A stretch of DNA of 30,814 nt from Alphaproteobacteria bacterium UBA6178 (GCA_002422205.1 DITS01000045.1:1-30814), one strand, 5' to 3'; positions 15,024-22,584 are shown, numbered from the stretch's first letter. The notes: generated from the sequence alone by a model not told the origin. Made by a program: numbers and translations.

Positions 15024-15689
15024 ATGAAAGCAGCAGTTACCTTCGAAGCCAATGTGCGCGAAACCCACGGCAAAGGCAGCGCACGCGCCGCGCGCCGCGC
15101 CGGCAAAACCCCCGCCATTGTGTATGGCGAAGGCGACCAGAATGTGAGTGTGGCGCTGGATACCAATATGCTGGCGCATGAATATCGCCGCGGTGGTTTT
15201 TTCAGCAAAATCGTTGAAATCAAAGCTGGTAAGGAAAGCTTTTTTGCGCTGGCCAAAGAAATGCAGTTTCATCCGGTGACCGATGTGATCGAGCATGTGG
15301 ATTTTCTGCGTGTGACCGAGAAATCCTCGATTAAAGTGAAAGTGCCGGTGCATTTCCTCAATCAGGATAAATCGATTGGTTTGAAGCGTGGTGGTGTGCT
15401 TAATATTGTACGCCATGATCTGGAGCTGATCTGCAATATCAATAACATTCCTAAAGTGATCGAGATTGACGTATTGAAAACCAATATCGGTGACTCGATC
15501 CATATCAGCCAAGTGTCGCTGCCTGAGGGCGTGACACCAGCCATTTCGGGCCGTGACTTCACGATTGCAACGGTTGCCGGTCGTGGTGGCTCGAACGATG
15601 AGGATGAAGCCAAACCCGCTGCCGATGCGGCGGCTGTTCCGGCTGCTACGGCGAAAGCTGCTGAGGCGAAACCGGCTGCGAAAAAATAA
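15024..15689 (+). CDS. rplY: 50S ribosomal protein L25/general stress protein Ctc
   Basis: The 221-residue protein binds 5S rRNA in the large subunit. It is the long, two-domain Ctc/TL5 form: an N-terminal L25 domain (about 5-95, with GKGSARAARRAGKTPAIVYG at 13-32) and a C-terminal beta domain (about 100-185, with VPVHFLNQDKS and HISQVSLPEGV). A low-complexity Ala/Lys/Pro/Glu tail runs from about 190. GGTGGAG lies 7 nt before ATG 15024. The pairing with pth directly downstream (43 bp) is common in bacteria and suggests one transcript. Confidence 0.95.
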   Translation: MKAAVTFEANVRETHGKGSARAARRAGKTPAIVYGEGDQNVSVALDTNMLAHEYRRGGFFSKIVEIKAGKESFFALAKEMQFHPVTDVIEHVDFLRVTEKSSIKVKVPVHFLNQDKSIGLKRGGVLNIVRHDLELICNINNIPKVIEIDVLKTNIGDSIHISQVSLPEGVTPAISGRDFTIATVAGRGGSNDEDEAKPAADAAAVPAATAKAAEAKPAAKK

Positions 15690-15732
15690 TCCGTTGGGGT
15701 TTATCCCCGCTTACTGGTGATGGAGGCGGCGC

Positions 15733-16317
15733 ATGTGGCTGATTGTCGGGCTTGGCAATCCGGGTGCGGCTTATGCACAGCATCGCCATAATGTGGGCTT
15801 TATGGTGGCCGATGCGGTAGCACGCGCGCACCGGTTTCCGGCCTATAGCAAAAAATTCGGCGGTGAGCTGGCCGATGGAATGGTGGGCGAAACGAAATGC
15901 CTGCTGCTGAAACCGCTTACCTTTATGAATCATTCTGGCCAGAGCGTGGGCGAAGCCTGCCGCTTTTATAAAATTGCGCCCGAGCATGTGCTGGTGGTGC
16001 ATGATGATCTGGATTTAGCGTTTGGCAAAATCCGCATCAAGCAGGGCGGCGGGCATGGCGGCCATAATGGGTTGCGCGATATGGACGCGCATATCGGCAA
16101 AGACTATTGGCGGGTGCGGTTTGGGATTGACCATCCCGGCCATAAAGACCGCGTGCATGATTATGTGCTGAGCAACTTCGCCAAAGCTGAGCAGGCGGAT
16201 GTGGCAGATTTATGCGATATTATTGCAGCGGAATTACCTTTGTTTTTCAGCCAAAGCCATGAGGCGCTGATGAGCCGGATTGCGTATCGGTTTCCCACCA
16301 AAGACGTAATTATCTGA
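15733..16317 (+). CDS. pth: Peptidyl-tRNA hydrolase
   Basis: The 194-residue enzyme cleaves the ester bond of peptidyl-tRNA released prematurely from ribosomes, recycling tRNA. The active-site set is visible: Asn9 in VGLGNPG, His19 in QHRHNVGF and the Asp in VVHDDLDL (about residue 93). LLLKPLTFMNHSGQSV and GGGHGGHNGLRDM bind the substrate. A GGAGG site precedes ATG 15733. It follows rplY closely. In many bacteria ychF is next; here orphan A and a family-2 repeat separate the two. Confidence 0.95.
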   Translation: MWLIVGLGNPGAAYAQHRHNVGFMVADAVARAHRFPAYSKKFGGELADGMVGETKCLLLKPLTFMNHSGQSVGEACRFYKIAPEHVLVVHDDLDLAFGKIRIKQGGGHGGHNGLRDMDAHIGKDYWRVRFGIDHPGHKDRVHDYVLSNFAKAEQADVADLCDIIAAELPLFFSQSHEALMSRIAYRFPTKDVII

Positions 16318-16329
16318 TATATCTTCAAA

Positions 16330-16374
16330 CTGTCATTTGATTGTCATCAAACTGACATCGGAGTTTGCTTCACT
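16330..16374 (+). promoter_or_regulatory. PHO-box-like direct repeats upstream of orphan A
   Basis: Three heptamers sit at exact 11-bp spacing: CTGTCAT (16330), TTGTCAT (16341) and CTGACAT (16352). This is the spacing and consensus of a PhoB site. Ten bp beyond the last unit is a weak -10, TTCACT (16369-16374), only 5 nt before the ATG. The binding site is convincing; the -10 is not. Confidence 0.65.
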
Positions 16375-16379
16375 AGGGC

Positions 16380-17270
16380 ATGGATTTATCACCTTATATA
16401 AAGCTTTTTTGGACCAGCGATGATGCCGAGGGCCTGGTTCAGCGTGTCGAAGAAGCGTTGCAATGGTTTGCCTCTACCCCCGAAGGGTTGAAAGCCATGC
16501 AGGATGCAGTGGTGAAACATCACGGACCCTTAGCCATTTTGGTGGGGCATGACTATCCCTTTAATGCTATTGCCCAAGTGAAAGGCATCGGGACAGCGAT
16601 GATTCTTCATCCTGATATCGCCGATCAGACGCTTATTATCACTAAAGAAGGCCAACAGGAACCCTATGGGCTAAAAGCTGTGATTGCGCATGAGTATGAA
16701 CATGCGCGACAAGACGTATCGATCGAACGATCCCGTGAATATAATAAAGCGGTGCAATCTGCTAAAAAAAAGGCCACTGAAACGTATGAAAATGAACTCT
16801 TCAGGCAAATTAACTCTACTGTTGCGACTATCATGACGGACCAAGAAATTCGCGTTGCTATCAGCAAAGCGTATCATGCTATTTATGACCCAGGGCCAGT
16901 AACCGACTCAATCCTTGCAGCGCAAATACAGAATATGGAGAATGATCCTGTTATTACATCCTATGTCGATGAGTTTGAAGCACCTGCCATTGCTTTTGAA
17001 AACCGCATGCGTGAAAAATATGGATTGGGGTCGCAACGGGATATCCATTACATCCGCTCGGCTATTTCACCTTTTGATGTAGAGGTTGAATGTAGCAAGT
17101 TTATGGATGACTTTATTCCAGCTTATCGTGAAAGAGCAAAAAAAGGCAACGAGCGTCACGGGTGGCAAGACAAGGTTCTAACCAGCGAATGGCCACGCGG
17201 CCCACAATTTGATAGGCAGGATCACCCCCTTATTGCACAGCATCAAGAGGGTGGGCGCACATCATCCTGA
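16380..17270 (+). CDS. Orphan A: putative zinc metallopeptidase with HEYEH motif
   Basis: I do not recognise the family with certainty. The 296-residue protein has no signal peptide or membrane helix. The strongest feature is VIAHEYEHARQ with HExxH at His104-Glu105-His108, preceded by a hydrophobic strand (TLIITKE, 84-90), the usual gluzincin arrangement. A later helix, EFEAPAIAFE (198-207), could give the third zinc ligand. Residues 111-145 are Lys/Glu-rich and probably helical. This resembles putative metallopeptidase domains of unknown function in alphaproteobacteria, but I cannot name one securely. It splits pth from ychF, is less G-biased than its neighbours, and has a three-unit PHO-box-like site 22 bp upstream. 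There is no Shine-Dalgarno. Confidence 0.7.
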   Translation: MDLSPYIKLFWTSDDAEGLVQRVEEALQWFASTPEGLKAMQDAVVKHHGPLAILVGHDYPFNAIAQVKGIGTAMILHPDIADQTLIITKEGQQEPYGLKAVIAHEYEHARQDVSIERSREYNKAVQSAKKKATETYENELFRQINSTVATIMTDQEIRVAISKAYHAIYDPGPVTDSILAAQIQNMENDPVITSYVDEFEAPAIAFENRMREKYGLGSQRDIHYIRSAISPFDVEVECSKFMDDFIPAYRERAKKGNERHGWQDKVLTSEWPRGPQFDRQDHPLIAQHQEGGRTSS

Positions 17271-17277
17271 ATCACGC

Positions 17278-17349
17278 CTTCATGCCGTGCTTGTTACGGC
17301 ATCCGGTATGCGGTATATAACCGGACCCGTCATAAAGACGGGGTGACAG
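17278..17349. repeat. Full copy of dispersed repeat family 2
   Basis: The 72-bp element matches the one at 8311-8382: an ATGCCG...CGGCAT hairpin, a CCGG-flanked spacer and a CCCGTC...GACGGGG hairpin ending TGACA. It fills the gap between orphan A and ychF and may terminate orphan A. Confidence 0.75.
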
Positions 17350-17362
17350 ACGGAGTAAAATA

Positions 17363-18466
17363 ATGGGATTTAATTGCGGTATTGTCGGACTGCCGAATGT
17401 AGGCAAATCGACCTTGTTTAACGCGCTGCTGAATACGGCGCAGGCCGAGGCGGCCAACTATCCGTTTTGCACGATTGAGCCGAATGTGGGGCGTGTGGCG
17501 GTGCCGGATGCGCGACTGGATGCGCTGGCGGCGCTGGCGCAGTCGAAACAGATACTGCCCACGCAACTGGAATTTGTTGATATTGCCGGACTGGTGCGCG
17601 GTGCCAGCAAGGGCGAGGGGTTGGGAAACCAGTTTTTAAGCCATATCCGCGAGGTGGATGCGATTGTGTATGTGCTGCGCTGTTTTATTGATGATGATGT
17701 GACGCATGTGGAAGGCTCGGTTGACCCGCTGCGCGATGCCGAGATTATCGAGACCGAGCTGGTACTGGCGGATTTGGAAAGCATGGAAAAGCGCCGCGAT
17801 GCGCTGGCGAAAAAGGCCAAGAACGGGCAGGACAAGGAAGCGGTTGCGACGTTGAAACTGGTGGAGGCGATGTTGCCTTTGCTGGCTGAGGGCCGTGCGG
17901 CACGCTATTATAAGCCAGCCGATGAGACGGAAGCCAAAGCGGTGCGCATGCTGAATCTGCTGACGTCAAAGCCGGTGATGTATGTGTGCAATGTTGAGGA
18001 AGAATCGGCGGCGACGGGCAATGCGCTGTCGGCTAAAGTGGCGGCAATGGTGGCGGCGCAAAGCGCGCCCTGCGTGGTGATTTCGGCTAAGATTGAGGCG
18101 GAGATGGCCTCGCTCGATGCGGCGGAGAAGCAGGAATATCTGGCGAGTTTAGGGCTGGCGGAAACGGGGCTGACGCAGCTGATTCGCAGTGGCTATGGCA
18201 TGCTGAATCTGCTGACTTTCTTCACTGTGGGCCCCAAAGAAGCGCGGGCATGGACATTGCGGCAAGGGGCCACGGCTCCTAATGCGGCGGGGGTGATTCA
18301 TACCGATTTTGAAAAGGGTTTTATCCGCGCGGAAACGATTGCCTATAGCGACTATATCGCCGGAAAAGGCGAACAAGGGGCCAAAGAAGCCGGAAAATTA
18401 CGGCTTGAGGGCAAGGAATATATTGTGCAGGATGGGGATGTCTTCCATTTCCGTTTCAATGTGTAG
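17363..18466 (+). CDS. ychF: Redox-regulated ATPase YchF (Obg-family)
   Basis: The 367-residue Obg-class P-loop protein hydrolyses ATP in preference to GTP, binds ribosomes and influences the oxidative stress response. G1 is GLPNVGKST (9-17), G3 is VDIAGLVRGASKGEGLGNQFL (about 71-91, shown by its DIAG core), and a TGS-like C-terminal domain ends GKEYIVQDGDVFHFRFNV. The NxxE/NVEEE region near 211-215 replaces the canonical GTP-specifying NKxD, as expected for YchF. GGAG lies 8-11 nt before ATG 17363. It is two bases from the FKBP-like gene, so they are probably co-transcribed. Confidence 0.95.
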   Translation: MGFNCGIVGLPNVGKSTLFNALLNTAQAEAANYPFCTIEPNVGRVAVPDARLDALAALAQSKQILPTQLEFVDIAGLVRGASKGEGLGNQFLSHIREVDAIVYVLRCFIDDDVTHVEGSVDPLRDAEIIETELVLADLESMEKRRDALAKKAKNGQDKEAVATLKLVEAMLPLLAEGRAARYYKPADETEAKAVRMLNLLTSKPVMYVCNVEEESAATGNALSAKVAAMVAAQSAPCVVISAKIEAEMASLDAAEKQEYLASLGLAETGLTQLIRSGYGMLNLLTFFTVGPKEARAWTLRQGATAPNAAGVIHTDFEKGFIRAETIAYSDYIAGKGEQGAKEAGKLRLEGKEYIVQDGDVFHFRFNV

Positions 18467-18468
18467 GT

Positions 18469-19428
18469 ATGTTCTTTTTTAAACGCTATCGTTACAAAAG
18501 CCCGACACCGCGCCCGCGCTGGCTGCAGATACTATTTTGGTTGTTTGTGGCGTATGTGCTGATGGTGGCATTTCGCGGCGAGCGTGTGCCGGATGAGGAA
18601 GCGTCCATTACCCCCAAAGACGAGGCCGTGCAGGGCAAGCTGGATGCCTATCCGGCGATTCAGGAATTTACCAGTATCAATCGCTGGCGGCGCTTTGCGA
18701 ATCCGAGTCTGGGGTTTGAGCTTGATTATCAGGATGTGGAAGCGGGTAGCGGGGATGGGGCGGCCTGCGGGCAGCGCACAACATTTGAGGTGCGCGCGCT
18801 GGATGAGGCCTCACAAGCGCAGGTGCCTGTTGATCAGCCGATGACATTATTGCTGGATGGTGCGGAGGATACGCCTTTTGCGGGGGCGATTGTGGGGATG
18901 CGTGCCGGAGGCGTGCGGCAGGTGAGCATGGGGCCGCTGTGGTTTGATGCGCACGCGTTAGACGATGCGATGCGTTACCGCTTTGAAATTCGTATGCAGT
19001 CATTGACGCCGAGTGCGGGGGATGCAATCGGGTTTTCGGCGCAACAGGTAGAAGAAGGGACTGGATTACCTGCACGATGCGGCGATACCATCCAGCTCTA
19101 TATGCGGCTGTGGAGTGCGGATAACAAGGAGCTGTACCGCACACCGGAAGATGCACCGCAGGAGCTGTTGATTGGTGCCGGTACGCTGGGCCACGGGCTG
19201 GATCGTGGGTTGGTGGGAATGACGGCGGGCGTGGTGCGCCGCCTGATGATTCCACCTGCTTATCAGCCTAAAGGAGGTGATATTCCATTCCCACGAAATG
19301 AAATTGCTATTGTCGAAGTGATTCGGGTGCCGTACAACGTGATCGAAAACCAACCCACAATCCAACCCGAAACTGACATAGAGGAGCCTGATAATGAGCC
19401 TGATCGCCAACCGTCTGAGCGTGATTAA
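18469..19428 (+). CDS. Membrane-anchored FKBP-type peptidyl-prolyl isomerase-like protein, two domains
   Basis: The 319-residue protein starts with a basic stretch and one membrane helix (about 19-35, LQILFWLFVAYVLMVAF), placing the rest in the periplasm. Two segments look FKBP-like. The first (about 95-185) has PFAGAIVGMRAGGVRQV; the second (about 205-300) has GHGLDRGLVGMTAGVVRRLMIPP, the usual FKBP flap sequence. The first copy is more diverged and may lack isomerase activity. The tail after 300 is acidic, with Pro and Asp. It begins 2 bp after ychF and overlaps the aminotransferase by 35 bp, so the three form a tight operon. The substrate is unknown; envelope protein folding is an inference. 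Confidence 0.75.
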   Translation: MFFFKRYRYKSPTPRPRWLQILFWLFVAYVLMVAFRGERVPDEEASITPKDEAVQGKLDAYPAIQEFTSINRWRRFANPSLGFELDYQDVEAGSGDGAACGQRTTFEVRALDEASQAQVPVDQPMTLLLDGAEDTPFAGAIVGMRAGGVRQVSMGPLWFDAHALDDAMRYRFEIRMQSLTPSAGDAIGFSAQQVEEGTGLPARCGDTIQLYMRLWSADNKELYRTPEDAPQELLIGAGTLGHGLDRGLVGMTAGVVRRLMIPPAYQPKGGDIPFPRNEIAIVEVIRVPYNVIENQPTIQPETDIEEPDNEPDRQPSERD

Positions 19429-20614
19429 ACCTTCGCCTACCATGGCGGTGACCGCCAAGGCGGCTGAGCTGAAAGCCGCTGGTAAAGATGTGATCGGGCT
19501 GGCGGCAGGCGAGCCGGATTTTGACACGCCGGAGCATATCAAGGATGCGGCCAAAGCCGCATTGGATGCCGGTAAAACCAAATATACCGCCGCCGATGGC
19601 ACGGCCGAGCTGAAAGCGGCGATTTGCGCCAAACTCAAGCGCGATAACGGGCTGGATTACAGCGCCAAGCAAATCGTGGTGACCAATGGCGCCAAGCAAA
19701 TGCTGTTTAATGCCTTGCTGGCAACGCTGAATGCTGGTGATGAGGTGATTATTCCGGTGCCTTACTGGGTGTCGTATCCTGATATGGTGCAAATTGCCGA
19801 CGGCGTGCCGGTTTTTGTCAATTGTTCGGTGGAAAAAGGCTTCAAGTTGCAACCCGACGCGCTGGAAGCGGCGATTACACCCAAAACCAAATGGGTGATT
19901 TTGAATTCACCCTCGAATCCGACCGGTGCGGGCTATACGCGCGCCGAGCTGAAGGCGTTGTGTGATGTGCTGCTGCGTCATCCGCATGTGTGGGTGATGG
20001 CGGATGATATTTATGAGTATCTCGTCTATGACGGGTTTGAATTTACCACGCTGGCGCAGGTGGAGCCGAAATTGTATGAACGCACGCTGACGGTGAATGG
20101 TGTGTCGAAAGCCTATGCGATGACGGGCTGGCGCATTGGCTATGGCGCGGGGCCGCTGGAGCTGATGAAGCAGATTGCCAGCATTCAATCGCATTCCACC
20201 TCTAATGCGTCGTCTATTTCGCAGGCGGCAACGGTGGTGGCGCTTAATGGCAGCCATGATTTTCTGAAAGAATGGGTGCCTGTATTCCAGCGGCGCCGTG
20301 ATCTGGTGGTGGCCAAGCTGAACGCCATTGAGGGGATTTCGTGCGCGACGCCGCAGGGTGCGTTTTATGTGTTTCCCGATATTACCGCGCTGTTGGGTAA
20401 GGCAGCCCCGAATGGCAAGGTGATTGCGACCAGTAATGATTTTTGCGAATATCTGCTGGAGGAAGAGCTGTGCGCGGCGGTGGCCGGTAGCGCCTTTGGG
20501 CTGGAAGGGTTTTTTCGTATTTCCTATGCGACGTCGGATGCGGTGCTGGAGAAAGCCTGTGCGCGGATTGCGTCGGCGGTGGGCAAGCTGAGTGGCAAAC
20601 AGAAAGTTGCCTAG
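19394..20614 (+). CDS. Class I/II PLP-dependent aminotransferase, aspartate aminotransferase type
   Basis: The 406-residue enzyme belongs to the class I fold aminotransferases of the Thermus/Rhizobium aspartate aminotransferase type (aspartate or prephenate with 2-oxoglutarate). Marks are AAGEPDFDTPEHI (36-48), YTAADGTAELKAAI (62-75), NSPSNPTGAGYT (about 173-184), ADDIYEYLVY (about 204-213), the PLP lysine Lys239 in VSKAYAMTGWRIGY, and FRISYAT near the end. GAGGAG lies 7 nt before ATG 19394, inside the upstream gene. In many alphaproteobacteria this type supplies aspartate and, through prephenate, arogenate. Substrate choice cannot be settled by reading, so no gene symbol is given. Confidence 0.9.
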   Translation: MSLIANRLSVIKPSPTMAVTAKAAELKAAGKDVIGLAAGEPDFDTPEHIKDAAKAALDAGKTKYTAADGTAELKAAICAKLKRDNGLDYSAKQIVVTNGAKQMLFNALLATLNAGDEVIIPVPYWVSYPDMVQIADGVPVFVNCSVEKGFKLQPDALEAAITPKTKWVILNSPSNPTGAGYTRAELKALCDVLLRHPHVWVMADDIYEYLVYDGFEFTTLAQVEPKLYERTLTVNGVSKAYAMTGWRIGYGAGPLELMKQIASIQSHSTSNASSISQAATVVALNGSHDFLKEWVPVFQRRRDLVVAKLNAIEGISCATPQGAFYVFPDITALLGKAAPNGKVIATSNDFCEYLLEEELCAAVAGSAFGLEGFFRISYATSDAVLEKACARIASAVGKLSGKQKVA

Positions 20615-20635
20615 CGTTCTGGCCTAATCTTTGCT

Positions 20636-20680
20636 TCTTCATAATTTCTTCATACTTTTGTCATCATTTTGCCTTATAGT
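20636..20680 (+). promoter_or_regulatory. PHO-box-like promoter of orphan B
   Basis: Heptamers TCTTCAT (20636), TCTTCAT (20647) and TTGTCAT (20658) are spaced exactly 11 bp apart. Ten bp after the last unit is TATAGT (20675-20680). The same box-to-hexamer distance, and the same hexamer, are known from E. coli phoA. No -35 is needed in such promoters. The leader of about 15 nt contains AGAGGTAAG before the ATG. Confidence 0.7.
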
Positions 20681-20700
20681 AAGCAAACACAGAGGTAAGA

Positions 20701-21387
20701 ATGAGCATAACGTCAGATGAACAACAGCAAAATATTGACAAAACCACTCATCTGAATGCCCAAGCATTCATTGAGTCGTTTGCTAGCAATCTGAATGATA
20801 TGGCATTGGCTATTACCTATCTGGCTAACGTGGCTAGCTTCGGTAACGATAAAGCCTATGCCAGTAATGAAAAAGACCCTGAACGATTGTCGAAATTCAG
20901 AAAAGCTGCGTATGAGCTTGCATTAATAAGCGAGGATGGCTCGGCACATGAGGGAACGAAAATAGCGCTCACCAATTTTTTAGCGCAGGATCCGCTTTAT
21001 GCCACGGAGCTTGATGCGGTGAAGAAACCACCGCGACCCGAGGCTTCTCCCGCCAGCTTGACCCGCGTCAACGCATCTCCGGCTGAGGGTTTTGGCCGCG
21101 TATCTGTGGGAGCGGGTATCTGGCAAGATAAGGCCGATGCGATAGAACGGGGCGATGTAGATGCATTACGCATGATGGCAGAAAATGGACTGAAGTTTCA
21201 TTGGACAGATTTGATGCATGCCGTCAACCATCGTGATACGCAGTTGCGTGAACCCCTGATCCGTTTGGTGTGTGAACATGGGGTAGCCCTTCCAGACTGG
21301 ATGCGTAGTGCTGTTCAGGATCCGGCTCTTCTTGCGATTATTGACGCGTATCCCGGCCAGCAGGAAGGCGCTTCGCGTCCGCGCTGA
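20701..21387 (+). CDS. Orphan B: hypothetical protein with ankyrin-like C-terminal half
   Basis: I do not recognise this 228-residue protein. There is no signal peptide, membrane helix or cysteine cluster. The N-terminal half (1-105) is helical and acidic; 108-135 is a Pro/Ala/Ser linker (KKPPRPEASPASL). Residues 145-195 read like degenerate ankyrin units: DAIERGDVDALRMMAENGL, then HAVNHRDTQLREPLIRLVCEHGV. Ankyrin-type proteins usually mediate protein binding. AGAGG precedes ATG 20701. It stands alone between the aminotransferase and a candidate small RNA. The PHO-box-like promoter at 20636-20680 suggests phosphate-starvation control. The ankyrin reading is tentative. Confidence 0.65.
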   Translation: MSITSDEQQQNIDKTTHLNAQAFIESFASNLNDMALAITYLANVASFGNDKAYASNEKDPERLSKFRKAAYELALISEDGSAHEGTKIALTNFLAQDPLYATELDAVKKPPRPEASPASLTRVNASPAEGFGRVSVGAGIWQDKADAIERGDVDALRMMAENGLKFHWTDLMHAVNHRDTQLREPLIRLVCEHGVALPDWMRSAVQDPALLAIIDAYPGQQEGASRPR

Positions 21388-21417
21388 GATAGGCGTTAAA
21401 ATAATTAAACTTTTCGC

Positions 21418-21445
21418 TTGCTTTCTTAATAAACATTAATATTAT
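21418..21445 (+). promoter_or_regulatory. Candidate promoter of the small RNA
   Basis: TTGCTT (21418-21423) and TATTAT (21440-21445) are 16 bp apart in an AT-rich stretch. Transcription would begin near 21452. Confidence 0.45.
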
Positions 21446-21451
21446 GCGCGC

Positions 21452-21609
21452 ACGAATTTGCACCGGATGCGCATTTTTCGATGCAATTTTGTTCCGGCCT
21501 TCCCTGGCCGGACGATCTGAGCTCTTGCTCAGCCGTTCGATAAGTTTTTGATTTATCGGGCGGGTAGCCTCCCTGTTATGCTTGCCGGGCTTAGCCCCGG
21601 CATTTTTTT
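21452..21609 (+). ncRNA. Candidate small RNA with stem-loops and intrinsic terminator
   Basis: The 306-bp gap between orphan B and lysR contains a run of clean stem-loops: TCCGGCC/GGCCGGA (21493-21512, loop TTCCCT), CTGAGC/GCTCAG (21517-21532), CCGTTCGATAA with TTATCGGGCGG (21533-21563, two wobble pairs), and a terminator at 21583-21609. A promoter-like pair lies upstream. The unpaired CU-rich stretches TTCCCT (21500-21505) and CCTCCCT (21568-21574) could pair with Shine-Dalgarno sequences, as in several alphaproteobacterial trans-acting small RNAs. No gene follows on the + strand, so a riboswitch is unlikely. I do not recognise a named family, and the 5' end is a guess. Confidence 0.6.
21583..21609 (+). 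terminator. Intrinsic terminator of the small RNA
   Basis: The stem TGCCGGG (21583-21589) and CCCGGCA (21596-21602) has a 6-base loop and is followed at once by seven T residues (21603-21609). It is the strongest + strand terminator in the window and does not directly follow a protein gene. Confidence 0.85.
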
Positions 21610-21624
21610 GTTTGGGAGGTGCAT

Positions 21625-21695
21625 GGTGAAACCGTTAAATCGTGAAATGGTTAATTTATTACAGTTTTACTTTATCACTACTTCACGATTTCACT
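21625..21695. repeat. Inverted arrays of 8-bp units at the lysR 3' end
   Basis: On the + strand GGTGAAAC, CGTTAAAT, CGTGAAAT and GGTTAATT follow each other (21625-21656). On the minus strand AGTGAAAT, CGTGAAGT, AGTGATAA, AGTAAAAC and TGTAATAA run from 21695 back to 21656. The two arrays face each other and can form a long imperfect hairpin. The lysR stop codon lies at its right edge. Confidence 0.7.
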
Positions 21696-22584
21696 AAAAA
21701 CTATATTCCGAAATTTTTCGCTGGATGAAGTTTTTGAAAACGGCGACGCGGCGGGAATTTTTGAGCTCCATCGGGTAGACATAATAGGCTTGCGTGACCG
21801 GCCCCTGAATATGCGGCATGACGCGCGAAATGTGGCGGGCGCGGTACATCAGGTAATCCGGCAGGGCGGCGATGCCCATGCCGCCTTTGACGGCCTGACG
21901 GATGCCGTTGAGGCTGTTCATGCGCAGGAAGGGGGTGAGTTTGACGGCTTTGGCGTCGGGGTGGTCGAACAGCCAGTGAATTTCGGGGAAGGGGTGCGGG
22001 CTGTTGGTGGGATAGCCGAGCAGCTTGTGTTTGGTCAGATCGGCCATGGTGGTAGGCACGCCATGATCGCGCAGATAATCGTTTGATGCGAAGATGGAGT
22101 TATTCAGCGACATGAGATGTTTCTGAATCAGATCGGGATGTTTGGATTCGAACAGGCGAATGGCCACATCGGCCTCGCGCATCGATAAATCGAGCTCGCG
22201 ATCATCGACGATGAGGGTGATGTCGATATCGGGATACAGCTCGGAGAATTCCTTGAGCAGCGGTGCCAGCCAGATGGTGCCGATGGCGCTGGGGGCGGTG
22301 ATGCAAAAGGGGCCTTTGGGTTTGTCGGAGCTTTCTGAGAGTAAATTTTCGGTGGCGTGAAGCTTGGCCACCATCTCGGCGACGGTTTTGAACAGGATTT
22401 CGCCCTGTTCGGTGAGCAGCAAACCGCGTGCATGGCGGCGGAAAAGGGGGATTTTGAGCTTGTCTTCAAGCGCGGAAATCTGACGGCTGACAGCCGACTG
22501 ACTGAGGCCCAATGATTCGCTGGCGCGGGTCAGGCTTTGTACCTGCGCCACGGCATAAAAAATGCGTAGTTTATCCCAATCCAT
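21694..22584 (-). CDS. LysR family transcriptional regulator
   Basis: The 296-residue DNA-binding regulator has the N-terminal winged helix (residues 1-60: LRIFYAVAQVQSLTRASESL, then SQSAVSRQISALEDKL). A linker helix follows, then a LysR substrate-binding domain (about 92-290) with FCITAPSAIGTIWLAP and GMGIAALPDYL. Length is typical. A LysR gene next to trxB is frequent in alphaproteobacteria, but its effector is not known. Here orphan C lies between it and trxB. The start ATG 22584 has GGATGGGA about 9 nt upstream. The stop codon is inside an octamer repeat array. Its targets cannot be predicted from the sequence. Confidence 0.92.
   Translation of the reverse strand: MDWDKLRIFYAVAQVQSLTRASESLGLSQSAVSRQISALEDKLKIPLFRRHARGLLLTEQGEILFKTVAEMVAKLHATENLLSESSDKPKGPFCITAPSAIGTIWLAPLLKEFSELYPDIDITLIVDDRELDLSMREADVAIRLFESKHPDLIQKHLMSLNNSIFASNDYLRDHGVPTTMADLTKHKLLGYPTNSPHPFPEIHWLFDHPDAKAVKLTPFLRMNSLNGIRQAVKGGMGIAALPDYLMYRARHISRVMPHIQGPVTQAYYVYPMELKNSRRVAVFKNFIQRKISEYSF

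Noticed and set aside
21418..21609. Riboswitch or attenuator
   Set aside because: No + strand gene follows the terminator; the next gene (lysR) is on the other strand with its 3' end here.
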